Assembly (NCBI GenBank): GCA_963680875.1
Contig: OY804590.1
Span: forward strand, 20,956,640 to 21,020,639
Direction: 5' to 3'
Length of the DNA: 64,000 bases
Source: Bathymodiolus brooksi
Taxonomy: Eukaryota; Mollusca; Bivalvia; Mytilida; Modiolidae
Numbering within the stretch: the stretch's first letter is position 1; each line of letters opens with the position of its first letter. The position numbers and the translations under genes are program-made. The notes beneath the pieces were generated by a model that ran no database searches, had not been told where the DNA came from, and saw only the letters and a list, made by a program, of their open reading frames with translations. This document shows positions 36,318-48,017 of this stretch, one piece after another.

Positions 36318-36349
<32 letters not shown>
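36264..36349 (+). repeat. Element fragment and poly(A) tract
   Basis: ATGATTAGCCCTTTGGTATC with TTCAAACATTT matches the distal end of the dispersed element at 34830-34862. About 30 bp later comes an uninterrupted run of 30 A (36320-36349). The A run may be a retroposition tail or simple sequence; I cannot tell. Confidence 0.5.
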
Positions 36350-36352
<3 letters not shown>

Positions 36353-36597
36353 AAGTAAAGTAAAGTGAAAAGAGTTAAAATGTTCTACGGAAGTAAAAAA
36401 AGGAATAAAAACCATAGACCCACCGCTCCTCCACACACATAACTAGCAACATTTCTATTGATAAAACTTTATATAGACCAATTTTACCCTAAAATGGTTG
36501 AGGGAATATAACACAATACAATACAAATACCATACAACGACAATTAACATAGTAGTATTTACAGTATATAAATACAAAGTAACAAACCATACATTTA

Positions 36598-36926
36598 AGG
36601 ATTGGTCGCAATTTTTGTTCGGTTCATGAAGAAATAACCCGCGTATTCAAGGGTGTGTACAACTTGATTGAGGTTATTTCGAATGAACCGAACAAATACT
36701 TTCGATCAATCCTGATAAATTAATTCAAACTTTTTTTGTTATGATATTGAAAAATATATTAATTTTTTTCAAAATAAGGCAAATAATCGGAAATAAATTT
36801 AAATAATCCCAAAGGTGCCTCATTTAAAGAAAATCAACCGATGACAACGGCACGCGCCGCCTTCAGAACGACGACTATTTTTTAGATTCAGTACATTGAC
36901 AAATAATCTCAACTTTTTAAACCAAT
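36598..36926 (-). mobile_element. Hairpin-ended dispersed element, copy 2 (inverted)
   Basis: Reverse complement of 31346-31805 without the loop insertion. The hairpin arms are AAGGATTGGTCGC...GTTCGGTTCATG (36599-36632) and CGAATGAACCGAACAAATAC...TCGATCAATCCT (to 36712). The body contains AATAATCGGAAATAAATTTA and TTAGATTCAGTACATTGACA. The two copies face away from each other, about 4.8 kb apart. Confidence 0.75.
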
Positions 36927-36966
36927 CAAAACACGTATAAAATGACATGTGACTCTAAAATTAATT

Positions 36967-36991
36967 TATATATATATATATATATATATAT
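36967..36991. repeat. (TA)n microsatellite
   Basis: An uninterrupted TA run of about 25 bp. Confidence 0.9.
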
Positions 36992-38405
36992 CATAATATC
37001 ATGCAGGACATAGTACAAGTTAAAGTTGAAATTGGAACGAATCTTTAAGGGATGATCTACTTCCTTAAACAAAAATCAGAATGTTAGAAACATTAAGTGA
37101 TAAAATTTGACATATTATAACGATTATTTTTCCATAGAAAAGACAAAAGAAATAAATATCAATAAGTCACCATATAATACACAAGAATATGAACAATAAA
37201 TTTATGCAGATATTAATAGTTAAATAATACGGACTTTACTCAATTAAAAAAAATAAGAAAAATGGCCAAGCGTAGGAGTAACATGCTTGAGGTTCGTGTA
37301 TGAGGCTTTTCTTATTAGATATAATAGAATGGCTCTACCGTGTCTAGACACGAGTCATTCCATTAACATCCGTAACAGTATTAACCCTCCGTTACACGAT
37401 TTCTTCCATTTAGAGATCTGAATTATTCATAGTATTTTAGTGTTCCCTTCTAGATAATTAACATAGTAAACAACATTATTACTTATAAATCATGTAATAT
37501 TGATAATCATTGCCATTTTATTCAAATCTTTCAGAATTTATTTAATTAAATATGACTTATTAAAGGAACGATATATGTAGCTAGGACTTATTAAAACAGT
37601 AATGTTGTGTCAATATTGTGCTGTACATGGCATTCGAAGATACACTGCCGTACATATGTATTAACCGTGATTACACATGCAAATGACTATATACCGTGGC
37701 ACTATGTAGCCGTCTGGTGGTTTTTTTTAATAGAATTATTTCAACTTTGTGCTTAATAGGAAATGCCAAGAAAAATAACATTTTTAAATAACAAAGGTCC
37801 ACAAACAATAAACGTCAATGTAATTTAAAAACATGAAGCAACCTCATCAGATTTTCTTGAGTGAATAAAGCAAATTCACTAATATGTGTGCATTGACTAT
37901 GAATCACCCATTGGAATCACCAGACAGATTTTTTACTGCAGTACCCCTTACAAAGCTATATACATATATACATGTATTTGAGTAAACTTGTACTGGATAA
38001 CTAATGTCTATATGGAGTGATTTAGTTTTCTTTAAATAGTTCCTTTTAATTTTCCAATAGATTTAGCTTCTAGAAAAAGTCATTCAATTCCCAATTCCAA
38101 CATTTTTTAATTCGTATTTCCTTAAACAGGGTTAAACGGTATAAGTTAATTTGTTTCTGTAAATTCTATAGCTGTAATGTCTGTATTATAAAGGTTCTAA
38201 CTATATAATCAAAAGTTCCATTAGAGCTAAGGCATTCACAAAATAATAATTTTTATGGGGGGTTTCTTATGGAATGGAAATGGTGTAGAAAGCTTTTTCT
38301 CTCACTCTAACAGAATGTAATAACGCTACGACCGAACACCCTAGTATCAACTATGTCTTGTCTTATTGTAGATTACATTTGATGAGGAATATTATCTTTT
38401 ATTCT
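36992..38405. other. Unique AT-rich sequence, no gene recognised
   Basis: No coding region, RNA gene or repeat copy could be supported. A 12-bp palindrome GTGTCTAGACAC at about 37341 is the only small structure noticed. Confidence 0.45.
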
Positions 38406-38727
38406 GAACCGCATCGGTCGTGTAATGGTTAGCATACTCGCCTCGAATTTGGTAGATGTTGATTTTAGCCCCGCCTCTCCGCTAGGCACGCAACATTGAG
38501 AGCGAGAGCAAATAATAGTGGCTAACAAAATGAAAATGAAAAATACCTCACTGTCGGAACATTTCAAAAATCGTAGAAAGAGGCAAAATCGATACCCCAG
38601 AATGCGACATGTCTACTCGTGGATCGATAACTAGAACTAGGAAAACTACCTACTAAGGGTGTTGGTCTAGAACAAAGTGGAAATCGTTATCATCTCATCA
38701 GAATGTGTTCGTCATGATTTAACTAGA
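38406..38727 (+). mobile_element. tRNA-headed SINE, diverged copy, 3' end lost at the 46-bp array
   Basis: The head GAACCGCATCGGTCGTGTAA with TGGTTAGCATACTCGCCTCG is clear, but the B-box region is degenerate (TTGATTTTAGCCCCG). The body continues with GCGACATGTCTACTCG-like, GTTGGTCTAGAACAAAGTGG and TCATCTCATCAGAATG. It stops at TCATGATTTAACTAG, short of the usual GTTAAAC/CACT tail, some 15 bp before the first 46-bp unit. Confidence 0.75.
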
Positions 38728-38741
38728 AATAAAATCATCTT

Positions 38742-41700
38742 TCACTCTTTGTAACAGCTATGGTGTTCTATAGATTTTGTAGGCTCTTCACACTTTGTAA
38801 CAGCTATGGTGTTCTATAGATTTTGTAGGCTCTTCACACTTTGTAACAGCTATGGTGTTCTATAGAATGGGTAGGCTCTTCACTCTTTGCAACAGCTATG
38901 GTGGTCAATAGATTTTGTAGGATCTTCAATCTTTGTACAGCTATGCTGTTCTATAGATTTTGTAGGCTTTTCGCTCTTTGTAACAGCTATGCTGTTCTAT
39001 AGATTTTGTAGGCACTTCATTCTTTGTAACAGCTATGGTGTTCTATAGATTGTGTAAGCTCTTCACTCTTTGTAACAGCTATGGTGTTCTATAGATTTTG
39101 TAGGCTCTTCACTCTTTGTAACAGCTAAGGTGTTCTATAGATTGTGTAGGCTCTTCACACTTTGTAACAGCTATGGTGTTCTATAGATTGTGTAGGCTCT
39201 TCACTCTTTGTAACAGCTATGGTGTTCTATAGATTTTGTAGGCTCTTCACACTTTGTAACAGCTATGGTGTTCTATAGATTTTGTAGGCTCTTCATTCTT
39301 TGTAACAGCTATGGTGTTCTATAGATTGTGTAGGCTCTTCACACTTTGTAACAGCTATGGTGTTCTATAGATTGTGTAGGCTCTTCACACTTTGTAACAG
39401 CTATGGTGTTCTATAGATTTTGTAGGCTCTTCACACTTTGTAACAGCTATGGTGTTCTACAGATTTTGTAGGCTCTTCATTCTTTGTAACAGCTATGGTG
39501 TTCTATAGATTTTGTAGGCTCTTCACTCTTTGTAACAGCTATGGTGTTCTATCGATTGTGTAGGCTCTTCACTCTTTGTAACAGCTATGGTGTTCTATAG
39601 ATTTTGTAGGCTCTTCACTCTTTGTAACAGCTATGGTGGTCTATAGATTTTGTAGGCTCTTCATTCTTTGTAACAGCTATGGTGTTCTATAGATTGTGTA
39701 GGCTCTTCACACTTTGTAACAGCTATGGTGTTCTATAGATTTTGTAGGATCTTCAATCTTTGTAACAACTACGCTTTTCAATAGATTGTGTAGGCTCTTC
39801 ACTCTTTGCAACAGCTATGGTGTTCTATAGATTTTGTAGGCTCTTCACACTTTGTAACAGCTATGGTGTTCTATAGATTATGTAGGCTCTTCACACTTTG
39901 TAACAGCTATGGTGTTCTATAGATTTTGTAGGCTCTTCACTCTTTGTAACAGCTATGGGGTTCTATAGAATGGGTAGGCTCGTCACTCTTTGTAACAGCT
40001 ATGGTGTTCTATAGATTGTGTAAGCTCTTCACTCTTTGTAACAGCTATGGTGTTCTATAGATTTTGTAGGCTCTTCACACTTTGTAACAGCTATGGTGTT
40101 CTATAGATTGTGTAAGCTCTTCACTCTTTGTAACAGCTATGGTGTTCTATTGATTTTGTAGGCTCTTCGCTCTTTGTAACAGCTATGGTGTTCTATAGAT
40201 TTTGTAGGCTCTTCATTCTTTGTAACAGCTATGGTGTTCTATAGATTGTGTAGGCTCTTCACACTTTGTAACAGCTATGGTGTTCTATAGATTTTGTAGG
40301 CTCTTCACTCTTTGTAACAGCTGTGGTGTTCTATAGATTTTGTAGGCTCTTCACACTTTGTAACAGCTATGGTGTTCTATAGATTTTGTAGGCTCTTCAC
40401 TCTTTGTAACAGCTGTGGTGTTCTATAGATTGTGTAGGCTCTTCACTCTTTGTAACAGCTGTGGTGTTCTATTGATTTTGTAGGCTCTTCGCTCTTTGTA
40501 ACAGCTATGGTGTTCTATAGATTTTGTAGGCTCTTCACTCTTTGTAACAGCTATGGTGTTCTATAGATTGTGTAAGCTCTTCACTCTTTGTAACAGCTAT
40601 GGTGTTCTATCGATTTTGTAGGCTCTTCAATCTTTGTAACAGCTATGGTGTTCTATAGATGTTGTAGGCTCTTCACTCTTTGTAACAGCTATGGTGTTCT
40701 ATAGATTTTGTAGGCTCTTCACTCTTTCTAACAGCTATGGTGTTCTATAGATTGTGTAAGCTCTTCACTCTTTGTAACAGCTATGGTGTTCCATCGATTT
40801 TGTAGGCTCTTCACTCTTTGTAACAGCTATGGTGTTCTATAGATTGTATAGGTTCTTCCCTCTTTGTAACAGCTATGGTGATCTATAGATGTTGTAGGCT
40901 CTTCACTCTTTATAACAGCTATGGTGTTCTATAGATTTTGTAGGCTCTTCACTCTTTGTAACAGCTATGGTGTTCTATAGATTGTGTAGGCTCTTCACTC
41001 TTTGTAACAGCTATGGTGTTCTATAGATTGTGTAGGCTCTTCACTCTTTGTAACAGCTATGGTGTTCTATTGATTTTGTAGGCTCTTCGCTCTTTGTAAC
41101 AGCTATGGTGTTCTATAGATTGTGTAGGCTCTTCACACTTTGTAACAGCTATGGTGTTCTATAGATTTTGTAGGATCTTCATTCTTTGTAACAGCTATGG
41201 TGTTCTATAGATTTTGTAGGCTCTTCACACTTTGTAACAGCTATGGTGTTCTATAGATTTTGTAGGATCTTCACTCTTTGTAACAGCTATGGTGTTCTAT
41301 AGATTGTGTAGGCTCTTCACTCTTTATAACAGCTATGGTGTTCTATAGATTATGTAGGCTCTTCACTCTTTGTAACAGCTATGGTGTTCTATAGATTGTG
41401 TAGGCTCTTCACACTTTGTAACAGCTATGGTGTTCTATAGATTGTGTAGGCTCTTCACTCTTTGTAACAACTATGGTGTTCTATAGAATGGGTAAGCTCT
41501 TCACTCTTTGTAACAGCTATGGTGTTCTATTGATTTTGTAGGCTCTCCGCTCTTTGTAACAGCTATGGTGTTCTATATATTGTGTAGGCTCTTCACACTT
41601 TGTAACAGCTATGGTGTTCTATAGATTTTGTAGGATCTTCATTCTTTGTAACAGCTATGGTGTTCTATAGATTTTGTAGGCTCTTCACACTTTGTAACAG

Positions 41701-42520
41701 CTATGGTGTTCTATAGATTTTGTAGGATCTTCACTCTTTGTAACAGCTATGGTGTTCTGTAGATTGTGTAGGCTCTTCACTCTTTGTAACAGCTATGGTG
41801 TTCTATAGATTGTGTAGGCTCTTCACTCTTTGTAACAGCTATGGTGTTCTATAGATTGTGTAGGCTCTTCACACTTTGTAACAGCTATGGTGTTCTATAG
41901 ATTGTGTAGGCTCTTCACTCTTTGTAACAGCTATGGTGTTCTATAGAATGGGTAAGCTCTTCACTCTTTGTAACAGCTATGGTGTTCTATAGATTTTGTA
42001 GGCTCTTCACTCTTTGTAACAGCTATGGTGTTCTATAGATTGTGTAGGCTCTTCACACTTTGTAACAGCTATGGTGTTCTATAGATTTTGTAGGATCTTC
42101 ATTCTTTGCAACAGCCATGGTGTTCTATAGATTGTGTAAGCTCTTCACTCTTTGTAACAGCTATGGTGTTCTATAGATTTTGTAGGCTCTTCACACTTTG
42201 CAACAGCTATGGTGTTCTATAGATTTGTAGGCTCTTCACTCTTTGTAACAGCTATGGTGTTCTATAGATTGTGTAGGCTCTTCACTCTTTGTAACAGCTA
42301 TGGTGTTCTATAGATTTTGTAGGATCTTCACTCTTTGTAACAGCTATGGTGTTCTATAGATTGTGTAGGCTCTTCACTCTTTGTAACAGCTATGGTGTTC
42401 TATAGATTTTGTAGGCTTTTCACTCTTTGTAACAGCTATGGTGTTCTATTGATTTTGTAGGCTCTTCACTCTTTGTAACAGCTATGGTGTTCTATTGATT
42501 TTGTAGGCTCTTCGCTGTTT
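38742..42520. repeat. 46-bp tandem array (about 82 units) with 460-bp higher-order period
   Basis: The unit contains CTTTGTAACAGCTATGGTGT, then TCTATAGATTTTGTAGGCTC and TTCACT. Common variants: CACACTTT for CACTCTTT, GATTGTGTAGG for GATTTTGTAGG, and GAATGGGTA. Two variants recur exactly 460 bp (10 units) apart: TAGGATCTTCATTCTTTG at 41171, 41631 and 42091, and AATGGGTAAGCTC at 41487 and 41947. The unit is not a multiple of three, so no long frames run through it. Confidence 0.97.
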
Positions 42521-43020
42521 GATGGGTTTAAAATGGACATATAACATCACCCGATGCAAACTTCTAATTTTGATTGAGATTACAAGCTGGGTCGTCGTGG
42601 TCGTGATCGTATGGTAGTTGGATTTACATCTATCTGTACAATCAGTGCTTTCCACAACTAAAGTTGCAAGTTAGAATCTCCCAAACCTCGAGATAGAAAT
42701 GTCGCCGATAGAATTACTGGATGTATATTAAACTATCTTACGATTACAGTTACTCAGCTACAGCCGAGGCCCCCTAATTGTTGAAGCCCTAGTCTTTAGC
42801 CTATTAAGTCTATAGATAAATCCGGCACAGGGCATATGTGTTAAAAAGTTTAGAGGTAAAGAAAAATATCCTTTATTAAGCTGAAACTGTTGTAGTTTAT
42901 AAGTACGTATGCAACATGTAGGGGGTTGCACGTCACTGGCGTAATCCGGTTCGTACCAGAGTTATTTCTCTGGATTCAAGTGACGCTCTGTATATCGTAT
43001 TTTAGCTTATACAGTTAAAC
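42521..43020. other. Unique sequence with a short dispersed repeat
   Basis: 42586-42650 is the inverted partner of 34311-34372 (GGTCGTGATCGTATGGTAGT, TTGGATTTACATC). No gene recognised in the rest. Confidence 0.55.
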
Positions 43021-43029
43021 CTATGGACA

Positions 43030-43410
43030 ATGTTGTGCGTTTTCGACACCCGTGTGTCGGAACTGTGCGTTTTACGAACGAATTTATTATTAGTTTAACC
43101 TGTGCGTTTTACCCTCGCATCTATTGCCAGATTAACCTGTGCGTTTTACGCACGTACCTGTTACTGTTTCAGCCTGTACATTTTTGACGCCCACACCTAT
43201 TTCTAGATCAACCTGTGCATCGTCAATCCTGTTCGTTGTACGCACGCCACTATAGCTAATTCAACCAGTGCGTTTTTACAGCACTTGTGCGTCAGTCCTG
43301 TGCGTTTTACGCACGCCACTATAGCTAATTCAACCTGTGCGTTTTAACAGCACTTGTGCGTCAGTCCTGTGCGTTTTGAGGCACGTAACTTTAGTCAATT
43401 TAACCTGTGT
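43030..43410. repeat. Imperfect GTGCGTTTTACGCAC-rich repeat cluster
   Basis: The phrase CCTGTGCGTTTTACGCACG and variants recur at irregular spacing. A cleaner 69-bp duplication lies inside: CGCACGCCACTATAGCTAAT at 43241 and 43310, each followed by TCAACC and later CAGCACTTGTGCGTCAGTCC. GTGCGTTTTACGCAC is itself an inverted repeat (GTGCGT/ACGCAC), so each unit can form a small hairpin. Confidence 0.8.
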
Positions 43411-44329
43411 GTAAAGCTCCTAATCAAGTAACCAAGAGCCAATATTAGTATTGCATTGGCTATTGACCAAACATGTTGCTCAACAGAGCAACCCAAAGTC
43501 CCCAGACACGCTGTGACAAGCGTTTATATACCCTGTTTTGGACTATACCATTTTATACCGACGATTCTTTTTATATAACCCAATGATAATCAGAAAGCGT
43601 GTAAATGATCAGACTATTTCCGTGCATTATTTCATATCCCAATCCGTTTATGACTCTGTTAATTATCGTAGTAATTATAAACAATATGGAAAGTAAACAT
43701 AGAAGCTATTCGTATGTTTAAAATGCTATATTTAACCAACCACTTGATAAATAAAAATGGTCTACTGTATCGAAAATTGTAAATTAATTATTTGCATGCC
43801 AACTGTGTATATTAAACAATTAAAACACTGTACACACACAGGGGAATTCGTGGAAGTGGGGAAGGAAATTATACGGTCAAGTGCGTAAATTATCACCTAT
43901 ATATAGCCTTAATTTATTTTTAGAATTTGCATACACATTTTAAATACGTGTTAACTAATTTTGTCACACTTATGTGCATTTGTGGGACATTTCTGTCTGG
44001 AATTGATTGAGATATAAGACTTTGGAGTGAGGCTGGTTGAAATATCGTTGTTACCCTTCTTGGTATTAATATTAAGGATTTTGGGTCATTTCGTGCGATG
44101 ATTGTTACCAACCACTGCGGTATTTCCCCCACGGTGTACAAAAATAAGCATTCCAAAGAAAACGACACCTTATTTGTTGTAATATCTACGATTACTGCTC
44201 ATGTTCTACGTTGTGTTTGGTAGGGAAATGGGTCAGATCCCTTTTTGATGTGGTATATTTATTCACGTCCCGTCCCAGCGGTAGTATTCAAGTCTTTAAA
44301 TAGCTCGACCTTCGACATGCTATTTTGAT
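43411..44329. other. Unique sequence, no gene recognised
   Basis: The 82-codon minus-strand frame at 43920-44168 lacks any motif I recognise. A TTTAAATAG TATA-like word lies near 44295, just upstream of the possible first exon below. Confidence 0.4.
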
Positions 44330-44393
44330 TTACTTCCGCATTGTTTTAGCTAAAGAGAACAGCCATTTTAGTTTTCAGTGGAACAAAATCAAG
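44330..44393 (+). other. Possible non-coding first exon (speculative)
   Basis: A stretch ending AAAATCAAG is followed by a good donor, GTATGT (44394-44399). It lies some 35 bp downstream of a TATA-like TTTAAATAG. The HSPA12-like start codon at 48018 sits just behind a splice acceptor at 47994-47995, so it needs an upstream leader exon, and this is a candidate. There is no direct evidence linking the two; the left boundary is arbitrary. Confidence 0.2.
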
Positions 44394-44837
44394 GTATGTT
44401 AGTTACTTTATTTTACCCTATATACAAGTGTGGACACAGAAATGTGCTGTCCAAAATTCAAGTGTGGATGTCAATATTTCATATTATTAACTTTAAAAAA
44501 AAAAATATTCGTGGACACAGGGGTCATGGATTTTTTTAATAAAAATCTAATCCTGGATTCTTATTTTTGCTTAAAGTCCGGTCTTGTGTTTTTATTTCAA
44601 ATTTTCATCATAGCCCCCCTCCCCCTCCCAAGGGATATAAAATTGTATCATTAATAATAAATTAATAAATAATAAATTCAGATTTTCTATTTAAAATAAA
44701 TCTCATTTAGAAAACCACTGATATTTGTTCAATTTTTAACGCTGATTTAAGCTTTAGTCGCAACAAATTTTTATTTTTCTCTTTAAACTGTCGAAACATA
44801 ACATTTATTTAACTGTAAAATTCACAAATAAAATCTA

Positions 44838-44851
44838 CCCCCCCCCCCCCC
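44838..44851. repeat. Poly(C) run
   Basis: Fourteen consecutive C. A likely sequencing or assembly stress point. Confidence 0.9.
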
Positions 44852-44891
44852 TTTTCCCCTTTTTTCTTGTTTAAATCATTAATCAATGATC

Positions 44892-45475
44892 AACAATATT
44901 CAAGAATCAAATATAACATAGATTTCTTTTACATGCATCTTTTTACCATGCGTTGTCAGTGTGTTTTAAATCGGTCATCCAACCAGGAAGCTCAATATTC
45001 TTGTTAAACAACATTATTAAGAAAAAACTGCTGGAACGAGATAATCTGGGTCACGGGTCACTGTAATCGGGCGGCTGTATCGAGAAAGAGATACGGTGTT
45101 GAAAAAACTGTTGATACTCATAAAATATTGATAAATGCAATAAAATGTTATGTTTGTCTTCAAGAAATATGATAGACAAAACCATGTGTGAAGTTTTATG
45201 ACGAAATATCTCCGATTTCTATGTAAATTTACGAGTTGAAGTGGGGAAACACCCACAAGTAATTTTAGCGATGTATTTTTATCTTGGACATAACAATATT
45301 CAAGAATCAAATATAACATAGATTTCTTTTACATGCATCTTTTTTATGTTTGTCTTCAAGAAATATGATAGACAAAACCATGTGTGAAGTTTTATGACGA
45401 AATATCTCCGATTTCTATGTAAATTTACGAGTTGAAGTGTGGAAACACCCACAGGTAATTTTAGCGATGTATTGA
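44892..45475. repeat. Local duplication of about 400 bp, second copy internally deleted
   Basis: AACAATATTCAAGAATCAAA starts at 44892 and again at 45292 (offset 400). A second shared block, TGTTTGTCTTCAAGAAATAT through ATTTTAGCGATGTATT, starts at 45151 and again at 45347 (offset 196). The second copy therefore lacks about 204 bp between these blocks. The two overlapping minus-strand frames (45017-45319 and 45300-45593) share a peptide, HRNRRYFVIKLHTWF, only because of this duplication. Confidence 0.85.
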
Positions 45476-45599
45476 ATTCCTTTCCGCACGGACGATTTTG
45501 GCAGTTAGTATTTAAAAATAAAGAACAATTTAGATGTACTCGATTAATGCGACGTTCGTTACATAATAATAATACGACGTGATTTGGATGCATGCTGGA

Positions 45600-45974
45600 G
45601 TGCGTGAGTGAGTGAGTGAGTGAGTGTTTGACAGCAATTCAGCAATTGTTCAGCTATATCATGGCGAGAACAAGTTCATTTTCAATGAGATGGAGATGAT
45701 TTCCGCTTTGTTCTAGACCAATACGCGAGTTGGATTTTTATAGTGCTAGCTCACTGAAACAACAGTTCGCAGGTAGATATGTCGCTTCACTCGGTCACAT
45801 TATTTTGATTCCGGGCCAACCAGTCTTTGCTCTTTCTCCTTAATGCTGCGTGCTTAGCGGAGTAGCAACAAACACCAATTTTATATTCTTTGGTTTGACC
45901 CGACCGGGGCTCGAATTCACAATCTATCGCACTCGTGGCGAGCACGCTAACCATTACGCTACCGATGCGGTTTC
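45600..45974 (-). mobile_element. tRNA-headed SINE, full length
   Basis: Read on the minus strand it starts with AACCGCATCGGTAGCGTAAT and GGTTAGCGTGC (A box), has GAATTCGAGCCCCGGTCG (B box), the body GCTAAGCACGCAGCATTAAG and GGTCTAGAACAAAGCGGAAA, and ends with ATATAGCTGAACAATTG and CACTCACTCACTCACTCAC. The tail is a pure CACT run, seen on the + strand as GAGTGAGTGAGTGAGTG at 45605-45627. This is the most complete copy in the window and a good reference for the other three. Confidence 0.9.
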
Positions 45975-47995
45975 CAATTTTTAGTTAACTAATCAAAATT
46001 TCTTAGTGTCCTTCAATATATTATTTGAAAAAAAAAATTAATCCAAAACAATAAGATTTACTTGATATCTATATAAGAGGATGTTTTCACATAGAAATCT
46101 TACACGTAATATAATGGGTGGTAAAGTTTCCGGTTTAGCATGATTCCACATCATTATTTTAGAATTCAGATCTTTTGTTTTAAATAACAAAATTTTTAAA
46201 ATAAATAGCACAGCATGATGTTGATGGAATAGGCTGGGTACTCGCGGCATATATATAGCGTTATTTAATTTAAAAATGTTGAAAAGATACCTCAGAACTT
46301 GAAAACATTGTGAATATGGCGTACATTTTGCACCTTTTTCCACTTCTGAAACAATTTTCAGGCATTAAAATACAACTTATGAGCATATAAACAGTGAGAT
46401 TTCCTACTTTTGATCAAACAACTCTGAATATTTCAATAATATAACTGCATAGCAAATAAAGAAAACATTACAAGTTATATTAAAACAAAATCATGACCAT
46501 TCTGTCGAAGGTGACTTTGGCGAATGCCAATTCGCACAAACTGTTTGTATTTCTTTCTTTTAATGTTATACAAAGCATCCACATGTAAAATATTTTGACT
46601 CTACTGTTGTTTTTTTCACAATTTTTATTCATTTAAAACAAATTTGTGTTTTTTTTTTCTTTTTATCACTTTGCAAGTCGAACACACCCATGGCAAATGT
46701 TATAATGAACCTTAAAATAAATTATAAAAAGGAAACATAATTGAGCTTTTTTAAGCTATTCTTTCAAGTTTGTACATTGACAAAACCGGGTCTACTTAAA
46801 TACAATTTTTGAGATTCAACCGGAAAGTAATGGTTGACAGAGCCGGAACGAATGTACGTAAATAAGCATTGTGTTTTTCACCGTAGTAAGTCTAAAACTA
46901 TTCATGGTAGCGCGCCAGTGCAAATTATCATTTATCTAAGCAATACAAAGGGAGTGTGTACTTTACTTACACATATAGACTACTTTTTACAGCTTTATTT
47001 GACGATTTCAATCTCATTATTGGCATTTGTCATTGTTTATGCCCATCATTTTATCCATATCTGAGTAATCTATGAAGTTAACTACAGTACCATATAGGTG
47101 AAAAAAATAAAATAATCGACCGATAACGACATCTTCTGTATTCAAGATACAATAATACTATATGATCATAATACTTACTCTTTGTCGTCGCCTGTATGTC
47201 AATCATGCCTAGGTGACTTGTACCGGAAGCTGACGGAACATTTTCGACCGGAGCTCTTTCACGACAGTGGTATTGTACATAAAAGACTTAAAATAGGGTC
47301 CGCAATTTCTCATGGTTTATCATTGGAAATCACTGAGAAGTTACGTACATATATATCTATTTCAATGCATTATCTATAGATCTACCTGTATAATTTGCCC
47401 AGGTAATACAAATGTAGTTTATGCAATATTATACACCGATTAATACGAGTTCTGGTCTGGCAGTGCAAATCGAAAATCCAAAATTAAAAGGATTCATAAA
47501 TAGGGCCGTACAATAAACAGTGTACTTTATGACGGGGGTCTCGTTGAGAGTGTCCAATTCTTCAACTCCGCCTGTTTTTTTCCGCATATTAAGACTTAAT
47601 GTATGTCATTCCCCCAAGTGATTCTAGTATGGGCGGAAAATAAAATTAAGATTGCTACAAGACAAAAAGGGTACATAAATGATAGATTCTGAAAATAAAC
47701 TCACAATACGAGGCACTCAGATATGTAGACGTGGTGTCGGGGAGGTTAGCATTAACAGCGAACAATATATGTTCTATTTCTATAAACCGGTGCAGATTAC
47801 CAACCATGCACATCGTCAATAACCCACAGCTTTATTACTGTTTGTCAATATATCAACCAATAGAATACTATGACGAAACTACATTAATTACAGTTGTTTT
47901 TTTTCTTTTGTAAGTATATTTTTTTCTACAACAAAACTAAATTTTAATATTCTGTCGTAACCTGCAAATGCATCTGTGATTTATATTTTAAACAG
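45975..47995. other. Unique AT-rich sequence upstream of the HSPA12-like gene
   Basis: No coding exon is supported. Frames at 46038-46343 (-), 46834-47064 (+), 47182-47379 (+) and 47731-47913 (+) lack recognisable motifs. The stretch 47182-47290 is a little more GC-rich and holds CPVCQSCLGD-like wording without known homology in my reading. Promoter elements of the gene may be here but cannot be pointed to. Confidence 0.4.
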
Positions 47996-48017
47996 GATGG
48001 TATTTTGAGACATAACC
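47994..48017 (+). promoter_or_regulatory. Splice acceptor, 3-codon upstream ORF and start context of the HSPA12-like gene
   Basis: TATATTTTAAACAG ends at 47995 and looks like a 3' splice site. The presumed leader exon then starts GATGGTATTTTGAG: an ATG at 47997 encodes M-V-F and stops at TGA (48006-48008), in frame with and 21 bp upstream of the main start. The main start at 48018 has a strong context, ACCATGG. The upstream ORF could lower translation of the main frame if the leader is used as drawn. Confidence 0.5.

Noticed and set aside
43920..44168. 82-codon minus-strand frame near the possible first exon
   Set aside because: No motif; composition equals the flanks.
47182..47379. 65-codon frame with CPVCQSC-like cysteines upstream of the HSPA12-like gene
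   Set aside because: No domain recognised, no supported splice sites and no homologue known to me. It could be chance; kept out of the gene list.
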